The notes under the pieces were generated by a model. That model was not told the origin of the DNA and made no database searches. It saw nothing but the letters and a program-made list of their open reading frames with translations. A DNA stretch of 64,000 nucleotides from DASQGA01 sp963722715 (GTDB lineage Bacteria; Actinomycetota; Thermoleophilia; Gaiellales; Gaiellaceae), in NCBI GenBank assembly GCA_963722715.1, contig CAVROA010000018.1, positions 1 through 64,000 on the forward strand, read 5' to 3'. Positions 40,254 to 49,342 of this stretch are shown here, piece by piece (positions within the stretch are counted from its first letter, which is position 1; every line of letters begins with the position of its first letter). A program made the position numbers and the translations under genes.

Positions 40254-42995
40254 ATGGTGCAGTTCGTAGAGGGCCCCAACCCGTCGGGGGGCGTCGCCAA
40301 GCTGGACGACGCCGCTGCCATCGACGCCTTTACCGCCGCGACGACGATGATTCTGGACGGCGGGCCGGTGCAGGGCGCCCTGACGGAAATCGTTCGGGCA
40401 GCTGCGCTCGCCACGCACTCCGATCTCGCAATCGTACGCCGGGTGCGGGCCGGGCAACTCGAGGCCCGTGGGGTCTTTGCCCGAGCCGCCTCGGTCATTC
40501 CCGAGCTCGAAGGATCGGCCCTCTCCCTCGCAGACCTGTCACTCGAGGAAGCGAGTTTTCGGTCGAGCGGGGTCGAACTGCCGCAGGCGTTTGCTCGCGC
40601 AGCGCGGCTTTCGCGTGCTGGAATCGTCCACCTCTTCCCGGTCGACGGCGCTGGCGGTCCCGCAGGATCCCTCGAGCTGTACAGCCGCGAGGAGGATCTC
40701 TCTAAGCGGGAACGGGCTCTGGCTCGGCTCGCAGCGGCCCATCTAAGCATTTGTCTCCGCCTTGCCGACGCACTCCAAGGAACGGGGAACGGACGGCAGG
40801 CTGGTCCCACGCTCGAAACCCTCGCCGGCGCCCTCGCGGCGGGATCGGATGAGGCGGAGACAGCGGAGCACATCGTCCGTCTGGCGGTCGGGGCCACGGG
40901 TGCGGCGGGAGCGCTGCTCTGGCGGATCGAGCCTTTCGGGCCGCCGGCGTTTCTAGCGGCCCATGGCCTGGAAGGGCGGCTTCCGGACTTCGAGGAAGCC
41001 GTGAGGGTGATCGAGGGCGCAATCGAGCGGCGAGACGGCAACTCCTCCGAGCGCCCCGAAAGCACGGTCGTCCTCCCGCTCGGTGAGCCTCCGACCGGCG
41101 CTCTGCAGCTCATCTATGACGGCCCTGTGGCCCCAGCGGACGCACCGAGCCTCTCGGCGTTCGCCGCCCGCGCCGCAGTGGCTCTGCGGCGGGCCCGTCG
41201 CGCGGCGCTCGTCCAGGACGAGCTGCGTCGCTCACAGACGCTGATCGCGGTAGTCGGCCAGGCAATCTCCGAGCTGTCCCTCGCGCACACGCTCGAGACG
41301 GCGGTTGAGCGCGTCGTCGAGCTGACGGGGAGCGGAGAGGTGGCCGTCTACCTGCGCGAGGCGGACCGGCTGACCGCGCCCGCCGCCTCGGTCGGGCTCC
41401 AGGGGCCGCACGTGGAGATCGCCGAGCTACTCCTCGAGCTGGCGCTGGGCCCGTTTCGCGGCCGCGGGTTCGTCTCGGTCGAAGATGCAGGCCGGGACCC
41501 GCGGTTGGCCGGGCTCGCGCCTGCGGTTTCAGAGGTTGGGATCGGGCGGGCGCTACTCGTCCCACTTGTCGTTCAGGACGACGTGATCGGAGCACTCGGG
41601 GTCTACGGTCGCCGGCCCAGACCGTTTGGGGACGAGGAGCAACGGCTCCTGCTTGCTCTTTCGAGCCAGCTGGCGGTGGCGGTCCAGAACGCGCGGCTGC
41701 ACGAGCGGACAAAGGAGCTCGGATTGGTCCTCGAGCGGACGCTCAGATCGGAGCGAAAGGCGGCCCGCCAGCTCCGGGGGCTGTTCGAGATCTCGAACTC
41801 GTTCGCGCGGAGCCTCTCGCTCGACGCCACGCTCGACGCGGTCGCGAAGACGATGGTCGAGCTGTTCGACCTGGATGCGGCCGCGATTCGCATGCCGGAC
41901 GAGCGGGGTGAAGCGCTCGTCACGAAGGCGATTCACGTGGCTGATGCGTCGCTCCGGGCGCCTGCCGAGACGATCCTCGCGCGCCCGCAGCCCCTTCAAG
42001 CGCCGCTCGCGCGCCGGTTTCTCCGGGCCGGGAAGCCGACCCTGCTGGCACCGGGGACGGCCGCCTACACGGACTCGCACCTCCTGCTCGAGCCCTTCCT
42101 GGCCAAGGGATCCTCCGCTGCCGTGATCCCGATGGCGACGCCCGGCGAGGTTCTCGGCACGCTGACCCTGCTCTCGCTCGACCCGGCCCGCCCGCTGGAC
42201 CAGGAGACGGTGGATGCCGCGATGACGGTCACCTCACAGGCTGCGCTCGCGATCGACAACGCGCGCCTTTCCCAGCAGCAGAAGGACTTCGCCGAGACGA
42301 TGCAGCGGTCGCTTCTGCCGAGCGACCTGCCGGAAGTGCCCGGGCTCGAGCTCGGGCACGTCTACGAGTCGTCGGCTGAAGTCGAGGTCGGCGGCGACGT
42401 CTACGACTTCCTCCTCCTCGAGGACGGTCGCCTCGCCGTCGTCCTCGGCGACGTCACCGGCAAGGGGATCGGGGCCGCGGCAGACATGGCGATGGCGAAG
42501 TTCACCTTCAGGGCGCTCGCCCGAAGCTACCCGGAGCCGTCGCATTTTCTGGCCCAGGCGAACGAGGTCGTGTTCGAGGAGATGGAGCTCGGAAAGTTCA
42601 TCACCATGCTCTACGTGGTGGTTGACCCATCGCGCGGCTTGGCATCCTGTGCGAGCGGCGGTCATCCGCCGCTCCGCCTGGTGCGGCCGGACGGCAGCGT
42701 GACGGCCGTAGATGTGCAAGGCATGGCGCTCGGGATCGACGTGGACCAGGTGTACCCCGAGCAGAAGGTGGGCCTCGAGCCCGGTAGCGCACTCGTCCTC
42801 TACACGGACGGGATCACCGAGGCCAGGCGGCGCGGCGAGCTCTACGGAGAGAGCCGTCTCGACGCTTCGCTCGCGCGGCACGCGAGACTGCCGGCGCAGC
42901 AACTCGCCGAGCAGGTCGTAGCCGACACACGCGCGTTCTCCGGAGGCGACCTGGCGGACGACTGCGCCGTGGTCGTGCTCCGCTTGGCACCCTAG
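40254..42995 (+). CDS. multi-GAF SpoIIE-type PP2C serine phosphatase
   Basis: A 913-residue cytosolic sensor phosphatase. Four GAF-like domains can be placed at about 25-165, 180-310, 325-490 and 510-670; the third has GRALLVPLVVQDDVIGALGV and the fourth SSAAVIPMATPGEVLGTLTL, typical of GAF strands. After a helical linker QKDFAETMQRSLLPSDLPEV comes the SpoIIE/RsbU phosphatase at 690-913 with VGGDVYDFL, GDVTGKGIGAAADMAMAKF, ASGGHPPLRLV, YTDGITEARRRGELYG and DDCAVVVLR, all metal-site aspartates present. Such proteins dephosphorylate anti-sigma antagonists in stress signalling. No partner-switch gene lies nearby. No membrane segment. Confidence 0.93.
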   Translation: MVQFVEGPNPSGGVAKLDDAAAIDAFTAATTMILDGGPVQGALTEIVRAAALATHSDLAIVRRVRAGQLEARGVFARAASVIPELEGSALSLADLSLEEASFRSSGVELPQAFARAARLSRAGIVHLFPVDGAGGPAGSLELYSREEDLSKRERALARLAAAHLSICLRLADALQGTGNGRQAGPTLETLAGALAAGSDEAETAEHIVRLAVGATGAAGALLWRIEPFGPPAFLAAHGLEGRLPDFEEAVRVIEGAIERRDGNSSERPESTVVLPLGEPPTGALQLIYDGPVAPADAPSLSAFAARAAVALRRARRAALVQDELRRSQTLIAVVGQAISELSLAHTLETAVERVVELTGSGEVAVYLREADRLTAPAASVGLQGPHVEIAELLLELALGPFRGRGFVSVEDAGRDPRLAGLAPAVSEVGIGRALLVPLVVQDDVIGALGVYGRRPRPFGDEEQRLLLALSSQLAVAVQNARLHERTKELGLVLERTLRSERKAARQLRGLFEISNSFARSLSLDATLDAVAKTMVELFDLDAAAIRMPDERGEALVTKAIHVADASLRAPAETILARPQPLQAPLARRFLRAGKPTLLAPGTAAYTDSHLLLEPFLAKGSSAAVIPMATPGEVLGTLTLLSLDPARPLDQETVDAAMTVTSQAALAIDNARLSQQQKDFAETMQRSLLPSDLPEVPGLELGHVYESSAEVEVGGDVYDFLLLEDGRLAVVLGDVTGKGIGAAADMAMAKFTFRALARSYPEPSHFLAQANEVVFEEMELGKFITMLYVVVDPSRGLASCASGGHPPLRLVRPDGSVTAVDVQGMALGIDVDQVYPEQKVGLEPGSALVLYTDGITEARRRGELYGESRLDASLARHARLPAQQLAEQVVADTRAFSGGDLADDCAVVVLRLAP

Positions 42996-43035
42996 GTTCG
43001 CGTGCGCGCCGGCTGTCGACCAACCATCTAGACGA

Positions 43036-44592
43036 GTGCCGACGGCATTCGTCCCCGCCACCGAGTCTCGCGTGAGTGGCGTCCGGCTCTCGGTCCTGGT
43101 GTTCGTGGCCGGCTGCGCGACGCTCGCGACTGAGATCTCCGCCTCACGTCTGCTCGCCCCCTACTTCGGTAGCTCGACGATCGTCTGGGCGAACATCATC
43201 GGGCTGATCCTCATCTACCTGTCGATCGGCTACTGGCTCGGTGGCAAGCTCGCAGACCGACGCCCCGAGCCTCGGCTGCTCGGGCTTCTTGTCCTCGTCG
43301 CCGCGGTCGTGATTGCAGCGACGCCGTTCATCGCCCGTCCGATTCTCGACCTGGCGGTGAAGGGGCTGGACGCCGCGACGGTAGGCGCCGTCGTCGGCTC
43401 GTTCTTCGCCGCGCTCGCGCTCTTCGCGATCCCGGTGACGCTCCTCGGGGCAGTCTCGCCATTCGCGATCCGGCTCTCGATCTCCGACGTCGAGCAGGCG
43501 GGGACGGTCGCCGGGCGCCTCTACGCGCTCTCGACGGTCGGGAGCATCGTCGGCACGTTTCTGTCCGCCCTCGTCACGATCCCGCTCCTCGGCACGCAGC
43601 GCACGATGCTCGGCGCCGCGGCCCTACTCGTGTTCGGAGCGGCACTGCTCCTCGGACGCCGGTGGCAGCTCCTGACCCTCGTCTTCCTGGCACTCCTCCT
43701 GATCCCGGCCGGCGTCGTCAAGGCGACGCCGGGGCTGCTCTACGAAACGGAATCCCGCTATCAGTACGTCCAGGTGGTCGAGCGGGACGACAGGTCGCGC
43801 GTGCTGAAGCTGAACGAGGGCGTGGCCGTCCACTCGCTCTGGCAGCCGGACTCCGTCTTGACCGGCGGAGAATGGGACATGTTCCTCATGGTGCCGCCGC
43901 TCCTGGACGGGCCGGTGCGGCGCATGTGCGTGATCGGAAACGCGGCCGGAACGATCGCGCGTGCCTACGGTGAGCTCTACCCTGACGTCGAGATCGACGG
44001 TATCGAGATCGATCCGAAGGTCACCGAGGCCGGGCGGCGGTTCATGGGCCTCGACGACAACCCTCGGCTCCACGTCGTCACGGCCGACGGACGCCCCTTC
44101 CTCCAGGCGACGGACGAGCGTTACGACCTGATCGTCGTCGACGCGTACCGCCAGCCCTATATCCCGTTCTACCTCGCAACGCGCGAGTTCTTCCGCCTGG
44201 CCCGGGAGCGCCTTGTACCAGGCGGCGTTCTCGCTCTGAACGTCGCCCAGGTGCCCGGCGACGATCGTCTCTCCGAGGCGATTGGAAGCACGCTTCTGGC
44301 CGAGTTCCCCCAGGGCTGGGCCTGGAAGCCACTGCGCTTCAACGAGCTGATGCTCGGCTTCGATCAGCCGGTTGGACGCCTGGAGGTCCTCGACCGCGCC
44401 CGGCACGTCGACCCGCGGATCGCCTCGCTGGTGCCGCTCTTCGAGCGGCAGCTCCGTCCCGTGCGCACCGAAGTGAGCGCGCTGACAGACGACCGAGCGC
44501 CCGTGGAGTGGCTGACCGACCGGATGATCGTGGACTACATCGCGGAGGGTGGCGGAGACATCGAGGAGGATCTCCTGCCGACGGCGCCGTGA
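43036..44592 (+). CDS. fused membrane transporter-like/spermidine synthase-like protein
   Basis: A 518-residue two-part protein. The first 230 residues hold seven or so membrane segments with the opening FVAGCATLATEISASRLLAP and LYALSTVGSIVGTFLSALVTI, the fingerprint of the fused MFS/spermidine synthase family. The rest is a spermidine-synthase-like Rossmann domain: CVIGNAAGTIARAY, DGIEIDPKVTEAGRRFM, VVTADGRPFLQ and DLIVVDAYRQPYIPFYLAT. GNAAGT replaces the usual GGGxG loop, so real aminopropyl transfer is uncertain; biochemical function of such fusions is unknown. GTG start with TAGACG just before it. The stop overlaps the next gene by four bases. Confidence 0.88.
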   Translation: MPTAFVPATESRVSGVRLSVLVFVAGCATLATEISASRLLAPYFGSSTIVWANIIGLILIYLSIGYWLGGKLADRRPEPRLLGLLVLVAAVVIAATPFIARPILDLAVKGLDAATVGAVVGSFFAALALFAIPVTLLGAVSPFAIRLSISDVEQAGTVAGRLYALSTVGSIVGTFLSALVTIPLLGTQRTMLGAAALLVFGAALLLGRRWQLLTLVFLALLLIPAGVVKATPGLLYETESRYQYVQVVERDDRSRVLKLNEGVAVHSLWQPDSVLTGGEWDMFLMVPPLLDGPVRRMCVIGNAAGTIARAYGELYPDVEIDGIEIDPKVTEAGRRFMGLDDNPRLHVVTADGRPFLQATDERYDLIVVDAYRQPYIPFYLATREFFRLARERLVPGGVLALNVAQVPGDDRLSEAIGSTLLAEFPQGWAWKPLRFNELMLGFDQPVGRLEVLDRARHVDPRIASLVPLFERQLRPVRTEVSALTDDRAPVEWLTDRMIVDYIAEGGGDIEEDLLPTAP

Positions 44593-45296
44593 GACTGCGC
44601 GCCGAGGACGGTCGGTTCCTTCGGATCGCGCACCGGGGAGCCGCCGCGCTCGCGGCCGAGAACTCCCTCGCCGCAATCGAGGCGGGGCTTGCGGCCGACG
44701 TCGACCTCATCGAGTTCGACGTGCTGGAGCTGGGAGGACGGCTCGTCGTCGCCCACGCACCCGAGCTCGCGGTCCCGGGCGGCCCGACACTGGACGATGC
44801 ACTCGAGCTCGCCAGGGCCTCTCGGCCCGAGCTCGGGCTGGACGTCGACCTGAAATGGCACGGGTACGAGGAGCGGGTGATCGAGACGATCCGCCGCCAC
44901 GGGCTCGTCGAGCGAACGCTGATCTCCTCCTGCTTCGCACCGAGCCTGCGTGAGGTTCGGAGGCTCGAGCCCCGGCTGGCGACGGCGTTCGCCTATCCGT
45001 TCGACCGGTATCGGGCCAGTGAGCGCCGTGTTGTGCCGGAGACGCTCATCAGGGCGAGCCTGGCCGCAATGAAGCAGGCACTCCCGGCCAGGATCCAGCG
45101 GATGCTGCTTCGAGCCGAGGCTGACGTGGCCACCCTCCACTGGCTCGTCATTTCGCCGCGCCTCGTCGAACGCTGCCACGACGTCGGAGCCGGCGTCTGG
45201 GCCTGGACCGTGAACGACCCGAACGTGATCGAGTCGGTCGCCGCCGCCGGTGTCGACGGGGTGATCAGCGACGATCCGCGGCTGTTCGCCGCCTGA
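44589..45296 (+). CDS. glycerophosphodiester phosphodiesterase
   Basis: GDPD enzymes hydrolyse glycerophosphodiesters to glycerol-3-phosphate and an alcohol. The TIM-barrel motifs are visible: IAHRGAAALAAENSLAAIEA with the catalytic His-Arg and the Glu-Asn pair, DLIEFDVLELGGRLVVAHAP with Glu-Asp metal ligands and the second His, then LGLDVDLKW, VWAWTVNDPN and GVDGVISDDP. The 235-residue length is normal. The start is GTG, overlapping the preceding stop by four bases (GTGA). Confidence 0.93.
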   Translation: MRLRAEDGRFLRIAHRGAAALAAENSLAAIEAGLAADVDLIEFDVLELGGRLVVAHAPELAVPGGPTLDDALELARASRPELGLDVDLKWHGYEERVIETIRRHGLVERTLISSCFAPSLREVRRLEPRLATAFAYPFDRYRASERRVVPETLIRASLAAMKQALPARIQRMLLRAEADVATLHWLVISPRLVERCHDVGAGVWAWTVNDPNVIESVAAAGVDGVISDDPRLFAA

Positions 45297-45301
45297 GGCT
45301 T

Positions 45302-46282
45302 GTGAACGTCGGGTCGCAGCCGTACCATTTGCGCACCTTGCGCCGCACGTTGCTTTTAGCCGGGATTCTCGCGGCGCTCTTTCCCAGTCCTGCCCGTGCG
45401 GACGATCCGCCTCCCAAGATTGCGGCGGGAGTGGTCGCTGCCGGCGTTGATCTGACCGGCATGACCAGAGAAGCGGCAATCACAGCCCTCGAAGCCTCAT
45501 TTGCCCGACCGCTTAGCTTCCACTTCCGCACGAGCACCTGGCGGATCACGCCGCGCGAGCTCTGGGCGAAGGCGTTCGTCGGCGAGGCGGTGACCGCGGC
45601 TCTTGCGGCTCAGCCGGGCACGAAGATCCCGCTCGCCGTCCAGATCAACCACTGGAAGATTGGCACCTACGTGGAGATGCTCAACCGCAAGCGCTCGCGC
45701 GCCCCGCGCAACACCCGCCTCTACCTCCTGAACCTGCGGCCGAGATTCACGAAGCCGCGGAGCGGCTGGCGGGTTCGCCAGCTCGTGATGCGAAGCCTGA
45801 TCGGGCACGCCCTTCGCTACCACAAGCGCGGGCCGATCGAGCTCGTCATTCAGACGGTGCTGCCCCGGATCACGCCGGCCAGCTACAGCTCGATCATCGT
45901 GATCCGCCGCGGCGCCCACACGCTGTCGCTCTACCGGCGCACTACGTTCGTCCGCCGCATGGGCGTCGCCGTCGGCCAGCCGGCCTTTCCGACCCCGATC
46001 GGGCGCTTCTCGATCGTGGTCAAGGCTCGAAACCCGTGGTGGTACCCGCCCGACTCCGCCTGGGCCGAAGGGCTCGAGCCGATTCCGCCGGGCCCCGGCA
46101 ATCCCCTCGGCACGCGGTGGATGGGCCTCTCCGCGCCGGGCGTCGGCATCCACGGCACCCCCGACGCGGCATCGATCGGCTATTCGGCGTCCCACGGGTG
46201 CATCCGCATGCGGATCCCGAACGCAGAATGGCTCTTCGATCGCGTCTCGGTCGGCACGCCGGTCTTCATCGTCCGCGCGTAA
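45302..46282 (+). CDS. L,D-transpeptidase (YkuD domain)
   Basis: Secreted peptidoglycan cross-linking enzyme making 3-3 bridges. A signal peptide is present (RRTLLLAGILAALFPSPARA), then a domain of about 150 residues with ITPRELWAKAF, the sort of YkuD-associated or VanW-like binding domain. The catalytic YkuD domain starts near 195 with IIVIRRGAHTLSLYRRTTFV, continues FPTPIGRFSIV, and has the active-site motif IHGTPDAASIGYSASHGCIR with the nucleophilic Cys near residue 300. 326 residues. It begins six bases after the phosphodiesterase gene. Together with the LCP gene it marks a Gram-positive type wall. Confidence 0.93.
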   Translation: MNVGSQPYHLRTLRRTLLLAGILAALFPSPARADDPPPKIAAGVVAAGVDLTGMTREAAITALEASFARPLSFHFRTSTWRITPRELWAKAFVGEAVTAALAAQPGTKIPLAVQINHWKIGTYVEMLNRKRSRAPRNTRLYLLNLRPRFTKPRSGWRVRQLVMRSLIGHALRYHKRGPIELVIQTVLPRITPASYSSIIVIRRGAHTLSLYRRTTFVRRMGVAVGQPAFPTPIGRFSIVVKARNPWWYPPDSAWAEGLEPIPPGPGNPLGTRWMGLSAPGVGIHGTPDAASIGYSASHGCIRMRIPNAEWLFDRVSVGTPVFIVRA

Positions 46283-46456
46283 CCCCGCGGCCGGTGACCC
46301 TTCACGCAATGCGAGCCCGCTCCTGACCCGCGATCACGCTGCGCCAGGAACCACCCTCGACCTTGCCAAGGCCACCGGCCTTGACCGCGGCCGAGTGCGG
46401 CCCCTGGCTTGGTGCTCGCGACCCAGGAAGCTAGACAGCATCACCTGAAGGGTCAC

Positions 46457-46462
46457 TAGACT
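46457..46462 (+). promoter_or_regulatory. possible minus-10 box of the cytochrome c maturation operon
   Basis: TAGACT lies 11 bases before the ATG of the thioredoxin gene. The flank TGAAGGGTCACT (46446-46457) is the inverted match of GGTGACCCTTCA at 46293-46304. Confidence 0.35.
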
Positions 46463-46473
46463 CGATTGCGGGC

Positions 46474-47032
46474 ATGGCCCGCCGCGGCAAACTCATCCTG
46501 CAGGTGGCCGCCGTCTCGGTGGTTGCCCTCCTGATCGCGCTCTTCGCGTGGCAGCTCGCAACGAAGGAGCAGGCGCGCGGGCTCACGGCCGCCCTGGAGC
46601 GGGGCGAGACGCCGGCGGCTCCTGCCTTCACCCTCTCGCGCCTCGCTGGTGACGGCGAGGTCTCGCTTGCGTCGCTCCGCGGGAAGGCGGTCGTACTCAA
46701 CTTCTGGGCTTCCTGGTGCGAGCCGTGCAAGGAGGAGTCGCCGCGACTCGAGTCGGCGTGGAGGCGCTACCGCGACGAGGACGTTGTCTTCCTCGGCATC
46801 GACGTCAACGATTTCCAGGGAGACGCGAAAAAATTCGTGGAGCGCTACGGACTGACGTATCCAATCCTCCACGACGGGCAAGGGTCGACGATCGGCCGCT
46901 ACGGCGTCACCGGCTTTCCGGAGACGTGGTTCGTGGGACGGAACGGAAATCTCGTCGGCGACCCGCATCCAGGGCCCCGTCAAGGATTCGGAGCTGAACG
47001 AGTACATCCGGCGCGCGCTGGCGGAGTCGTGA
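46474..47032 (+). CDS. TlpA/ResA-type membrane thioredoxin, with one frameshift
   Basis: Membrane-anchored thiol-disulfide reductase expected to reduce apocytochrome c cysteines outside the membrane. An N-terminal anchor (LILQVAAVSVVALLIALFAW) precedes the thioredoxin fold: PAFTLSRLAGDGEVSLASLR, then the active site WASWCEPCKEES, GIDVNDFQGD, and YGVTGFPETWFV with the cis-proline. One extra C in the CCC run at 46962-46964 shifts the frame; restored, the end reads GDRIQGPVKDSELNEYIR and stops at the TGA. With the error it fuses falsely to ccmH. The span is 186 codons minus the stop plus one extra base. First gene of an operon with ccmH and ccdA. Confidence 0.9.
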
Positions 47033-47499
47033 GGAGGACACTCGTTCTCCTGGTGGCAGCAGCGGTCGTCGCTGTTCCTTCCGCGCGCGCAAGCGAGCAG
47101 CGTCCGACTCTCGCAGACCTCGCAAACGAGGTCATCTGCCCGACCTGCCACACCACGATCGACCAGTCGAGCTCCCCGATCGCGCTGCGCATGAAGGCGT
47201 TCATCCGAGAGCGGATCGCCGCCGGCGACACGAAGAGCGAAATCAAGGACAAGCTCGTCACCCAGTTCGGCGAGAGCGTGCTGGCGGCACCGCCCAGGAG
47301 TGGCTTCAACCTGCTCGCCTGGCTTCTGCCACTCGTGGGAGCGGCAGTCGGGGCGGCCGTGCTCGCGTTGCTCGCGCGGCGGTGGCGCGGCGGCAAGCCG
47401 GAGTCTTCGGAGCTGGTGCCGTCCTCCAACGGAAGGTCGGCGCTCACACCGGATCTCGACCGGCGGGTGGACGAGGAGCTCGCCCGCTTCGACCGCTAG
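47029..47499 (+). CDS. CcmH-like cytochrome c maturation protein
   Basis: CcmH proteins take part in reduction of the haem-binding cysteines of apocytochrome c. About 156 residues: a signal or anchor (TLVLLVAAAVVAVPSARASE), then LADLANEVICPTCHTTIDQS with the redox CxxC, the helical MKAFIRERIAAGDTKSEIKD and QFGESVLAAPPRSGF typical of the family, a membrane segment LLAWLLPLVGAAVGAAVLAL and a polar cytoplasmic tail. GTG start overlapping the true end of the thioredoxin gene by four bases, and its stop shares one base with the ccdA start. Confidence 0.88.
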   Translation: MRRTLVLLVAAAVVAVPSARASEQRPTLADLANEVICPTCHTTIDQSSSPIALRMKAFIRERIAAGDTKSEIKDKLVTQFGESVLAAPPRSGFNLLAWLLPLVGAAVGAAVLALLARRWRGGKPESSELVPSSNGRSALTPDLDRRVDEELARFDR

Positions 47500-48185
47500 T
47501 GGAAGCGAAGATCCTGCCTGTCTTCCTGGCCGGGATGGTCTCGTTCGTGACGCCCTGCATCCTTCCGCTCGTCCCCGGCTACCTCTCGGTCGTGTCCGGG
47601 ACACAGCCCGGTGTGGGAGGCCGGCGCGTGGTGGCCGCGAGCCTCCCGTTCGTGCTCGGTTTCACGCTCGTTTTCGTCGCGCTCGGTGCCGCGGTCGGAG
47701 CCGTCGGCGGGCTCACTCAGACGAGCAAGCAGGTTGCCGGGATCGTGCTCGTCGTCTTCGGCTTCGCCTTCCTCGGGTTGTTGCCCTTTCCGCTCATGGA
47801 GAGGCTGGTCGCGCCGGAGCTCGTGCAGGGGGCGAGCCGGCGCGGATCACGCGTCTTGCTCGGGGGCGCGTTTGCGGTCTGTGCGGCCCCCTGTGTGGGG
47901 GCGTTCCTGGCCCCCGCGCTCGCGCTCGCGGGGTCGCGGGGAACGGTCGCCCAGGGATCGCTCCTTCTCTTCGTGTACTCACTGGGTCTCGCGGTGCCGT
48001 TCGTCGCGGTCGGAGCAGGTCTTACCTGGGCCACCCAGGCCTCGCGCTGGCTCCGTGACCGTTACCGGATCCTCCAGGCTGTCGGTGGCACGATCCTGGT
48101 CGCCTTCGGCCTGCTCCTCTTCTTCGGGCGGGACTGGTGGCTGAACGTCGCCTTGAACCGCCTGCTCAACTTCCTCGGTGCCTAG
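47499..48185 (+). CDS. ccdA: cytochrome c biogenesis protein CcdA
   Basis: Membrane protein that carries electrons from cytosolic thioredoxin to the extracellular thiol reductases. Of 228 residues, it has six membrane segments. The first redox cysteine is in MVSFVTPCILPLVPGYLSVV, the second in FAVCAAPCVGAFLAPALALA; LLLFVYSLGLAVPFVAVGAG is another hallmark. The GTG start shares a base with the ccmH stop. Resulting operon: thioredoxin-ccmH-ccdA, a system for cytochrome c maturation, though ResB/CcsA partners are not in the window. Confidence 0.94.
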   Translation: MEAKILPVFLAGMVSFVTPCILPLVPGYLSVVSGTQPGVGGRRVVAASLPFVLGFTLVFVALGAAVGAVGGLTQTSKQVAGIVLVVFGFAFLGLLPFPLMERLVAPELVQGASRRGSRVLLGGAFAVCAAPCVGAFLAPALALAGSRGTVAQGSLLLFVYSLGLAVPFVAVGAGLTWATQASRWLRDRYRILQAVGGTILVAFGLLLFFGRDWWLNVALNRLLNFLGA

Positions 48186-49285
48186 GCAGGCGGCTTGAAG
48201 AAGACGATCTCCCGCCCGATGCCCTCGAAGCCGAGCCCCCTGTAGAGGTCGACCGGGCCTTCGTCCTCGTTGACCACGAGGAAGACGAGATCGTGCCCAG
48301 CCTCGAGGGCCGCGAGCGCAGCGGTCGCGACCACCGCTCTCGCCAGCCCTTTGCCCCGCTCGGCCCGGAGCGTGCTCACGGACTCGATCTGTGCGGTGAT
48401 CCCGTCCGAGTAGAGCTCGCACCAGCTCGTCGCGCTCCCGGCGTCCAACGTTGCGAACGCACGCACGTCCAGCGCCTGCTCGGTGAAGGTAGAGATCGCA
48501 AGGATCTGCTCGATCTCGTCGTCGCTTGTGGTCGGGTCCTCACCGAGCAGGAACGCTCGCTCCGAGCCCTTGATCGACGCCCGCTCCACCTCGACGACGT
48601 CGTGAGCCCGCTCGGGCGGGCGAAGCTCGTGGAGTGCCATGACGAGATTTCGGTCGATGCGCCATCCGAGCTCCCGGAATCCCGGCGCCAGGCGTGCGGC
48701 TGTCTGCTCACCGTGGACGACGATCTTTCGGTGCGCGACTTCTTTCGCATGGAGGCGGTCTGCGTCTGCAGCGAGACGAGCGGCGCTCGTATCTAGCGGA
48801 AGCTCCTCCACGCGGACGAAGTTCAGGTCCCTGATCAGCGGGAGGTCGGGCTGCCGAAAAGCCACGCCGAGCGCGAAGGCTTTGCGCTCGGTGGGATCCC
48901 GATCCTGGATCCCGCGGATGAAGGCCAGCGCCCGTTCCAACTCTTGGCCGCCGGGGAGCGCGGAGGCGAGGCGAAGCTCGGGCAGGGTCGGAAAGGAGGC
49001 GAGAGCGAGGTCGAGCGTATGCAGGAGCCCGCCCACGTCGAGCCCTTCGTGGCTCGGCGCGTACGGCGTCAGCCTCCGGCGGGCCTTCTCGAGCTGCCTC
49101 TTGCTTCCGACCTCGTTTTGCCGCTCCTCCTGCAACCAGGCGACGACGGTGTGGACGAGCCCCTGGTAGAAGTCGCGTTCGCCGGCCTCGGCCCGGCGCC
49201 AGACCGCCTCGAACGCCTCGTGCGCCTCGAAGTACTCGCCGCGTGCCGCGAGCTCGAGACCGCGCTCGTAGTCCGCCCCGGCCAC
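48182..49285 (-). CDS. DUF309-GNAT acetyltransferase fusion
   Basis: A 367-residue protein of two parts. Residues 1-100 are a DUF309 helical domain: GLELAARGEYFEAHEAFEAV, WRRAEAGERDFYQGLVHT and AVAWLQEE-like HTVVAWLQEERQNEVGSKRQ with its conserved His. Residues 115-367 look like a GNAT acetyltransferase of the actinobacterial type with an inserted N-lobe (LIRDLNFVRVEELP) and the acetyl-CoA site STLRAERGKGLARAVVATA followed by DLVFLVVNEDEGPVDLYRGL and GLGFEGIG. Each half also exists as a separate protein. The fusion could be genuine or due to a base error removing a stop. GTG start. Confidence 0.78.
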   Translation of the reverse strand: MAGADYERGLELAARGEYFEAHEAFEAVWRRAEAGERDFYQGLVHTVVAWLQEERQNEVGSKRQLEKARRRLTPYAPSHEGLDVGGLLHTLDLALASFPTLPELRLASALPGGQELERALAFIRGIQDRDPTERKAFALGVAFRQPDLPLIRDLNFVRVEELPLDTSAARLAADADRLHAKEVAHRKIVVHGEQTAARLAPGFRELGWRIDRNLVMALHELRPPERAHDVVEVERASIKGSERAFLLGEDPTTSDDEIEQILAISTFTEQALDVRAFATLDAGSATSWCELYSDGITAQIESVSTLRAERGKGLARAVVATAALAALEAGHDLVFLVVNEDEGPVDLYRGLGFEGIGREIVFFKPPA

Positions 49286-49342
49286 CCGCTCGAACTTAGC
49301 AAAGCACTACTGGCGCGTCCTAAGCGGTGGTAGGCTCCGCGC

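Noticed and set aside
46474..47499. Apparent 341-residue thioredoxin-CcmH fusion
   Set aside because: Caused by one extra C at 46962-46964; corrected, the thioredoxin stops at 47032 and ccmH starts with its own GTG.
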